Shown in pieces: positions 25,406 to 30,472 of a stretch of DNA of 30,472 bases; within the stretch, counting starts at the first letter, position 1, and every line of letters starts with the position of its first letter. The position numbers were made by a program, and so were the translations under genes. The stretch comes from Oscillospiraceae bacterium (GTDB lineage Bacteria; Bacillota; Clostridia; Oscillospirales; Ruminococcaceae), in contig JAHHTS010000027.1 in the NCBI GenBank assembly GCA_020024475.1, forward strand, positions 1 to 30,472. The letters are read 5' to 3'. The notes under the pieces are model-generated. The model was not told the origin of the DNA. It did not search any database and saw only the letters and a list, made by a program, of their open reading frames with translations.

Positions 25406-26140
25406 TTGGTTGTATCAGTAAAAATTGCTTTTGACGGAACAAATTATCATGGATTTCAAATTCAAGATGATGTACCTACGATATTTGGAACATTTCAAGA
25501 AGCACTTATTAAAATTCTGGGACATTCAACCGATATAAAAGGGTGTTCTCGTACCGACAGAGGAGTTCATGCCAAGTGTTTTATTCTTAGTTTCGAAACA
25601 CATAAAAACTTGAATTTAAGTCGCTTTCCTCTGGCTATGAATGCTAACCTTCCTATCGATATTCGTGTAATTGAGGCAAATGAAGTATCTGAAGGTTTTC
25701 ATGCAAGATATGATGCTAAGGGTAAAGAATATACATACTATATTTTGAATAGTCATATAGATGATCCATTTAATAATAAATACTATTATAAGGTAGCTTC
25801 AAATCTTGATGTAAATAAAATGAATGAGGCTGCTCAGTATTATGTAGGATATCATGACTTCCGCTCATTCATGGCACAGAAATCAAATATTAATGACTGT
25901 CACCGAACAGTTTATTCTGCTAAAGTAGAAAAGATTGATAATATGGTTATATATAAAGTTTCTGCAGATGGTTATTTATATAATATGGTTAGAATTATGG
26001 TCGGTACACTAATAAATGTAGGCAAAGGATTATATGAACCTGAGAAGGTTAAAGAAATTATACTTGCCGAAAATCGCGCTGAGGCTGGACCAACAGTACC
26101 ACCTCAAGGTTTATTTTTAACTAATGTTTTTTATGATTAA
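25406..26140 (+). CDS. truA: tRNA pseudouridine(38-40) synthase TruA
   Basis: Forms pseudouridine at positions 38-40 of the tRNA anticodon arm. The catalytic aspartate is D51 in CSRTDRGVHAKC. The C-terminal VSADGYLYNMVRIMVGTLINVG block is characteristic. The 244-residue length is standard. The best start is TTG at 25406, one base after the ecfT stop, with GGTGAT upstream, and it places the family N-terminus (KIAFDGTNYHGFQ) correctly. In many Firmicutes truA follows ecfA1A2T, as here. Confidence 0.96.
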   Translation: MVVSVKIAFDGTNYHGFQIQDDVPTIFGTFQEALIKILGHSTDIKGCSRTDRGVHAKCFILSFETHKNLNLSRFPLAMNANLPIDIRVIEANEVSEGFHARYDAKGKEYTYYILNSHIDDPFNNKYYYKVASNLDVNKMNEAAQYYVGYHDFRSFMAQKSNINDCHRTVYSAKVEKIDNMVIYKVSADGYLYNMVRIMVGTLINVGKGLYEPEKVKEIILAENRAEAGPTVPPQGLFLTNVFYD

Positions 26141-26157
26141 AAAATAAGGACTTTTTA

Positions 26158-27333
26158 ATGAATGAAAAAAGAATCAGCCGAAAAGAGCTGACCAAACAAA
26201 ATCTTAAAAAGAATAAAAAAAGAAAAAATATAAAAACTCTTATAATAATAGCAATAACTGCTGTTATGGTGTACATAACAGGTATTTATGGAGCATCTCT
26301 TGCATATTTTGGTGATTTTATTTCAAGTGGATTAACATTGATACAAATAGGTAGAGGATTCCCAATTGAAGAGGATTTTTCATCAGTTTTACAAAGCGAA
26401 AAGATGGGTACAGGACTTTGTGTACTGACACCAGATTACTTGAATATATATTCTCCAACTGGTAAAGAAATTTTCACTTACAGTCATGCAATGCAGACAC
26501 CGGTTATAAGTACATCCAAAAATCGTGCGGTTATATATGAACTTAATGGTACAACTTTAAAAGTTGCTAATGGACATAATATTTTGTTTCAACAAGAAAT
26601 GACAAATAATATTATTCATGCTGATATTTCAAATTCAAATCAAATATCAGTAACAACTCGTTCGTCTAGCTATAATGGTGAGGTTTCTGTATTCAATTAC
26701 AATATGAAACAGCGATTTGTATGGTATTGCGCAACTGGATATCCTATTTATTCTTGTTTATCCAACAGCGGTGACAGACTTGCAGTTAATACGGTACAAA
26801 CAGATGCTGGAACGCTTAAATGTGATATTTATGTTATTGATGCATCAAAAGGAAAAGAACTTTTTTCTATAAATTGTTCAGAATACCCTGTTAAAATTGA
26901 GTTTTTGAATGATGATAAAATACTAGTAGCTTATACCAATAAAATTTCAATATATAGTATTTCAAAAAACGATGAGATATACAGTTACGATTTTGTTGAA
27001 GCAGGTATCCAAGCCTTACATACAGGTGGTAGCTATATAACTGTGGCTTATGGTGGAGCAAGTAACAATCAAAGTAGTAAAATTTCTGTTTTAAGCCAAG
27101 ATCTTAAAGAAAAATTTGTTATTGAAGCCCCTGAAAAAATAAAAAGCATATCAGTATCTCAATCAAGAATTTTTGCTTTAGGATACAATAATTTGTATGA
27201 ATATGATTTTTCTGCAAATCTTGTTAATACTGTAGCCACAGGTCCACTTTGTAGGCAATTAGTAGATTATAATGGAACATTGCTTATATCTTCCACAGCG
27301 ATTCAAAAAGTAGAAAAAACAAAAAGTAGGTGA
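26158..27333 (+). CDS. Membrane-anchored beta-propeller-like protein (possible DUF5711)
   Basis: A 391-residue protein of unknown function. The first 25 residues are highly basic (cytoplasmic), and a single membrane anchor spans about 27-46. About 340 residues are then exported in a type II topology. The exported part shows repeated short beta-strand units of the kind seen in WD40/PQQ-like propellers (for example LNIYSPTGKEIFTY, VSVFNYNMKQRFVWY, IYVIDASKGKELFSI, ISIYSISKNDEIYSY). It resembles clostridial DUF5711 proteins by layout, from memory and not checked. AAGGA precedes the ATG. It lies 7 bp before a cvpA-family gene in the same operon. Confidence 0.65.
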   Translation: MNEKRISRKELTKQNLKKNKKRKNIKTLIIIAITAVMVYITGIYGASLAYFGDFISSGLTLIQIGRGFPIEEDFSSVLQSEKMGTGLCVLTPDYLNIYSPTGKEIFTYSHAMQTPVISTSKNRAVIYELNGTTLKVANGHNILFQQEMTNNIIHADISNSNQISVTTRSSSYNGEVSVFNYNMKQRFVWYCATGYPIYSCLSNSGDRLAVNTVQTDAGTLKCDIYVIDASKGKELFSINCSEYPVKIEFLNDDKILVAYTNKISIYSISKNDEIYSYDFVEAGIQALHTGGSYITVAYGGASNNQSSKISVLSQDLKEKFVIEAPEKIKSISVSQSRIFALGYNNLYEYDFSANLVNTVATGPLCRQLVDYNGTLLISSTAIQKVEKTKSR

Positions 27334-27340
27334 TTTTACA

Positions 27341-28042
27341 ATGAACCAAATAACCCCAGAAATTATTATTGATGGATTACTAATCTTAGTAGTTTTTGTA
27401 AGTGCTATAAAAGCATATAGAAATGGTTTTTTTGCTTCTATAATTGAGCTTATAGGAAATATTGGAAGTTTGATAATTTCTTGGTATGTGTCGTCAACAT
27501 ATGCACAAAACATTTTTAATGCTTTTTTTAGAGATAGTCTTATAACGAAATCACATAATTATTTGATACAAGCTACTGAAAATATAGATGTTGATACTGC
27601 TATTAGTTCAATTATAGGAAAATGGCCACAAGAATTTGTTAATGCCATTTTATCTAAAACAGAAGAAAATATATCTATAATTTTAACACCAACCCAAGAA
27701 GCAGCTGTTAAATTAGTAGATATATTTATTGGACCTATTGTTATAGCTTGTATATCTGTTGTAGTGTTTATTATATGTTTTATTATGCTCAGAGTGATAT
27801 GTAATATATTGTCAAAACTTTTAAAAATTATCAATAATGTGCCTCTTCTTGGATTAGCTAATAAAATGGCTGGTTTTGCAGTTGGTGTTGCAATTGGTAG
27901 TGTAAATATCATATTATTATCATTCTTATTGAGTATAATAATTATCATTACTGGTGACAATTTATCGTGGCTAAATAGTGCGATAATTGCTCAAAGTAAA
28001 ATTCTTGCCATTACAGGCATGATAAACCCATTTTTACCATAA
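27341..28042 (+). CDS. CvpA-family membrane protein
   Basis: A 233-residue integral membrane protein resembling the CvpA/colicin V production family. The N-terminal segment IIDGLLILVVFVSAIKAYRNGFFASIIELIG fits that family's start, in which a helix is followed by a YRxGF-type turn. More hydrophobic helices lie at about 130-165 and 175-210, with a polar loop of about 70 residues between that is larger than in enterobacterial CvpA. The molecular role of the family is unresolved. AGGTGA precedes the ATG, and the previous gene ends 7 bp away. Confidence 0.78.
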   Translation: MNQITPEIIIDGLLILVVFVSAIKAYRNGFFASIIELIGNIGSLIISWYVSSTYAQNIFNAFFRDSLITKSHNYLIQATENIDVDTAISSIIGKWPQEFVNAILSKTEENISIILTPTQEAAVKLVDIFIGPIVIACISVVVFIICFIMLRVICNILSKLLKIINNVPLLGLANKMAGFAVGVAIGSVNIILLSFLLSIIIIITGDNLSWLNSAIIAQSKILAITGMINPFLP

Positions 28043-28062
28043 AATTTAGAGGAGATGATTTA

Positions 28063-30345
28063 ATGCTGTGCGAGAGATGTAAAAAACGCCCTGCAATGAT
28101 ATATATCCAATCCAATGAAGACGGTCAGGTTAAAAGCAAAGGCTATTGCCTGACTTGCGCCAAAGAACTTGGCATTAAACCTGTTGATGATATGATGAAA
28201 CAGATGGGTATAGATGATGAAACATTAAAAGCCATGGAAAATCAAATGAATGGCTTTATGCAGGAAAATACCGATGAAGATGGAAATTTTAACTTCAGCA
28301 ATATGTTTGGTGGTATGATGCCTAATGCTGATTTTGAAGAATATGAAGACAGCGATTTCGAACCAGGTGGCTCATCAACAATTCCATTTTCTAAAGATGA
28401 CTCTGAAAAAGAGAAAAAGCCAAAAAAGAAAAAAAATAAAAGAAAATTTTTAGACCAATATTGTGAAAACTTAACTCAGAAAGCAAGAGATGGTAAAATA
28501 GATAATATTGTTGGGCGTGATAATGAAATATATCGTACAATTCAAATTTTATCACGTAGACAGAAAAACAATCCATGTCTTATAGGTGAAGCTGGTGTTG
28601 GTAAAACCGCTATTGCTGAAGGAATTGCCCAAAAAATTGTTTCGGGCGAAGTTCCACAAAGACTAAAAAATAAAGAAATTTATCTTGTAAATATGACAAA
28701 TCTTGTAGCTGGCACACAGTTTCGAGGACAGTTTGAATCAAGAGTTAAGAGTCTTATCAGCGAGGTCAAAGAAAATGGAAATGTAATTTTATTTATTGAT
28801 GAAATTCACACTATCACAAGCGCTGGAGATTCTGAAGGTGCGATGAATGCAGGAAATATTTTGAAACCAGCATTATCACGAGGTGAAATTCAAGTAATAG
28901 GCGCAACAACATTCGCAGAATATAGAAAATTTATTGAAAAAGATGCAGCTTTAGAACGACGTTTCCAACCTATTAAAGTTGAAGAGCCTTCAATTAGCGA
29001 AACAATTGATATTATTACTGGCGTGAAACAATATTATGAAGCTTATCATCATGTAAAAGTTCCACAATCAATAGTTGATCTTACAGTAAGAATAAGCGAA
29101 AAATACATCACAGATAGATTTTTGCCAGATAAAGCAATCGATCTTCTTGATGAATCTTGTGCCTGTTGCAGTCTTAGACATACTGAAATAAGTGAGTGGA
29201 TGTCTAAGAAAGAAGAACTGGATCTTCTTAATACAAAACTTGATGCATTGCAGACAGAAACCAGTCAGCCAGATTATGAAGAAATTGCTAATATAAGACG
29301 GCAAATTATGACTGTTGAAAATGATGAAAAAGAACTGCTAGAACAGGTTGATAAAATAAGCGTTGAACTTGACGATATTGCAAAAGTTATACAACTTTGG
29401 ACAGGTATAAGTGCTGTAAAGGTAAAAGAAAGTGAATTTAATAAAGTAGCTAATCTTGAAGCTAAACTAAAAGAAAAAATCAAAGGTCAGGACGAAGCAG
29501 TCGCTCTTGTTGCAAAAGCAATTAAGAGAAATCGAGCTGGAATATCTGGTCGTAATCGTCCAGCGAGTTTTCTTTTCGTGGGGCCTACTGGTGTTGGTAA
29601 AACAGAACTTGTAAAACAGCTAGCTAATGAACTTTTTGATACAGTTGATCCACTTATTCGTTTTGATATGTCAGAATTTATGGAGAAACATGCGGTTTCA
29701 CGTTTGGTAGGCTCACCTCCAGGATATGTCGGCTATGATGAAGCAGGCCAACTTACTGAAAAAGTAAGGAGAAAGCCGTACTCAGTAGTTCTATTTGATG
29801 AGATTGAAAAAGCACATCCAGATGTTATGAATATTTTGCTTCAAATTCTTGATGAAGGAAAGATTAATGATGCTCAAGGAAGAACAATCAATTTTGAAAA
29901 TACTGTTATCTGTATGACATCGAATGCAGGTAGCACAGATAGAGTTAGTCAACCAGGTTTTAATAAAACTGTTGAAGATATGTCTAAAGAAAAAACAATG
30001 CGTGCATTAGGTGATTTCTTGCGACCGGAATTTATAGCAAGAATAGATGAAATTGTTGCCTTCAATCCTCTTACAGAAGAAACTCTTAAAGAAATTGCAA
30101 ACCTTATGCTTACTGAGTATGTAAAGCCAATGGAACAAAAGGGTATAAGATTTACATGGAATGATGATGTGCTTAATCTTATATGTAATAAAGCAAATGG
30201 TGGTAAATTTGGAGCTCGTGATATTAGACGTGTGATTCGTAAGGAAGTTGAAGATAGAATTGCTGAAATTATTGTTGATAATATAAATGTATCAGAAGTA
30301 GATGCTTATGTTGATGGTGAAAATATTTCTGTAAATTGGCAATAA
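28063..30345 (+). CDS. clpE: ClpE-like AAA+ unfoldase with N-terminal zinc finger
   Basis: A 760-residue HSP100/Clp ATPase that probably unfolds proteins for ClpP. An N-terminal four-cysteine zinc finger (C3, C6, C29, C32) replaces the usual Clp_N double repeat, as in ClpE. An acidic, Met-rich linker and a lysine-rich block (about 115-127) follow. The D1 module has Walker A GEAGVGKT (175-182) and Walker B LFIDEIH (about 243-249). A short coiled-coil middle region follows. The D2 module has Walker A GPTGVGKT (about 507-514) and the pore segment GSPPGYVGYDEAG. GAGGAG precedes the ATG. I see no CtsR-type repeat upstream, and it looks operonic. ClpC is the main alternative name. Confidence 0.88.
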   Translation: MLCERCKKRPAMIYIQSNEDGQVKSKGYCLTCAKELGIKPVDDMMKQMGIDDETLKAMENQMNGFMQENTDEDGNFNFSNMFGGMMPNADFEEYEDSDFEPGGSSTIPFSKDDSEKEKKPKKKKNKRKFLDQYCENLTQKARDGKIDNIVGRDNEIYRTIQILSRRQKNNPCLIGEAGVGKTAIAEGIAQKIVSGEVPQRLKNKEIYLVNMTNLVAGTQFRGQFESRVKSLISEVKENGNVILFIDEIHTITSAGDSEGAMNAGNILKPALSRGEIQVIGATTFAEYRKFIEKDAALERRFQPIKVEEPSISETIDIITGVKQYYEAYHHVKVPQSIVDLTVRISEKYITDRFLPDKAIDLLDESCACCSLRHTEISEWMSKKEELDLLNTKLDALQTETSQPDYEEIANIRRQIMTVENDEKELLEQVDKISVELDDIAKVIQLWTGISAVKVKESEFNKVANLEAKLKEKIKGQDEAVALVAKAIKRNRAGISGRNRPASFLFVGPTGVGKTELVKQLANELFDTVDPLIRFDMSEFMEKHAVSRLVGSPPGYVGYDEAGQLTEKVRRKPYSVVLFDEIEKAHPDVMNILLQILDEGKINDAQGRTINFENTVICMTSNAGSTDRVSQPGFNKTVEDMSKEKTMRALGDFLRPEFIARIDEIVAFNPLTEETLKEIANLMLTEYVKPMEQKGIRFTWNDDVLNLICNKANGGKFGARDIRRVIRKEVEDRIAEIIVDNINVSEVDAYVDGENISVNWQ

Positions 30346-30359
30346 TTTTAAAAATACTA

Positions 30360-30388
30360 TTGACAAACAGAAAAAAACAATGTATAAT
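30360..30388 (+). promoter_or_regulatory. Stable-RNA promoter upstream of tRNA-Gly
   Basis: Perfect consensus TTGACA (30360-30365), 17-bp spacer and TATAAT (30383-30388). Initiation near 30395 leaves a leader of about 27 nt before the tRNA. It begins 14 bp after the clpE-like stop, and no terminator is seen between. Confidence 0.93.
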
Positions 30389-30421
30389 TATCTTTGTTAC
30401 TTGAGATAGTAATAAAGATAT

Positions 30422-30472
30422 GCAGGTGTAGTTTAGTGGTAGAACTCCAGCCTTCCAAGCTGGTCGTGTGGG
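30422..30472 (+). tRNA. tRNA-Gly(TCC), 3' end beyond window
   Basis: Acceptor 5' strand GCAGGTG, then TA, D arm GTTTAGTGGTAGAAC, anticodon stem CCAGC/GCTGG and loop CTTCCAA, which contains anticodon TCC (reads GGA). The variable region begins TCGTG. The T arm and the acceptor 3' strand are cut off by the window end. More tRNAs may follow in the same transcript. Confidence 0.95.

Noticed and set aside
28043..28062. CtsR or CIRCE control of the clpE-like gene
   Set aside because: No GGTCAAA heptad repeat or TTAGCACTC/GAGTGCTAA inverted repeat is present just upstream.
1..30472. CRISPR array, prophage, IS element, toxin-antitoxin or defence island
   Set aside because: No regularly spaced repeats, transposase/integrase motifs, terminal inverted repeats or defence-type gene clusters were found. 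Gene content is core and composition uniform.

Overview
This is an ordinary chromosomal segment of a low-GC, Gram-positive-type bacterium, most likely a member of the Clostridia. The evidence is the strongly AT-rich sequence, near-consensus TTGACA/TATAAT promoters (several with extended -10), strong AGGAGG-type ribosome binding sites, TTG and GTG starts, a T-box leader, KtrAB-type K+ uptake, a group II ECF energizing module, the YqhQ-PrmC pair and a ClpE-like ATPase. The standard genetic code is used, since TGA ends several genes. No phage, IS element, integron, CRISPR array or toxin-antitoxin pair was found.

Layout, left to right. (1) 111-2187: ktrB-ktrA potassium uptake operon closed by a strong terminator. 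(2) 2257-3020: single-gene deoC unit with its own promoter and terminator. (3) 3153-8417: a lipoprotein with aspartate-rich FG-GAP/VCBS-like repeats, an OmpR-type response regulator, a membrane histidine kinase, YqhQ (DUF1385) and the release-factor methylase PrmC, tightly packed. (4) 8436-12201: recA-recX-rimO-pgsA. (5) 12204-14004: a cysteine-specific T-box leader in front of cysS, ending in a long bidirectional terminator. (6) 14026-16463, minus strand: a GNAT acetyltransferase and typA/bipA, each apparently with its own promoter. (7) 16708-30345: an unbroken co-directional run of 13 genes: ruvC-ruvA-ruvB, a polytopic GT-C glycosyltransferase, glmM, an RlmI/RlmK-like methyltransferase, ecfA1-ecfA2-ecfT, truA, a membrane-anchored beta-propeller-like protein, a CvpA-family protein and a ClpE-like AAA+ unfoldase. 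I see no intrinsic terminator inside this run. (8) 30360 to the end: a consensus stable-RNA promoter and the 5' part of tRNA-Gly(TCC), cut by the window edge.

Most genes are housekeeping: recombination and repair (recA, recX, ruvCAB), translation and RNA modification (prmC, rimO, cysS, truA, typA, tRNA-Gly), envelope precursors (pgsA, glmM), transport (ktrAB, ecfA1A2T) and proteostasis (clpE-like). The best-resolved regulatory element is the T-box, where the specifier codon (TGC) and the acceptor-pairing tetranucleotide (TGGA) both point independently to tRNA-Cys. The less characterised parts are the repeat-lipoprotein/two-component cassette, the GT-C enzyme between ruvB and glmM, the beta-propeller/CvpA/Clp cluster, and inverted repeats next to the recA and ruvC promoters. 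I did not find a convincing entirely new system.
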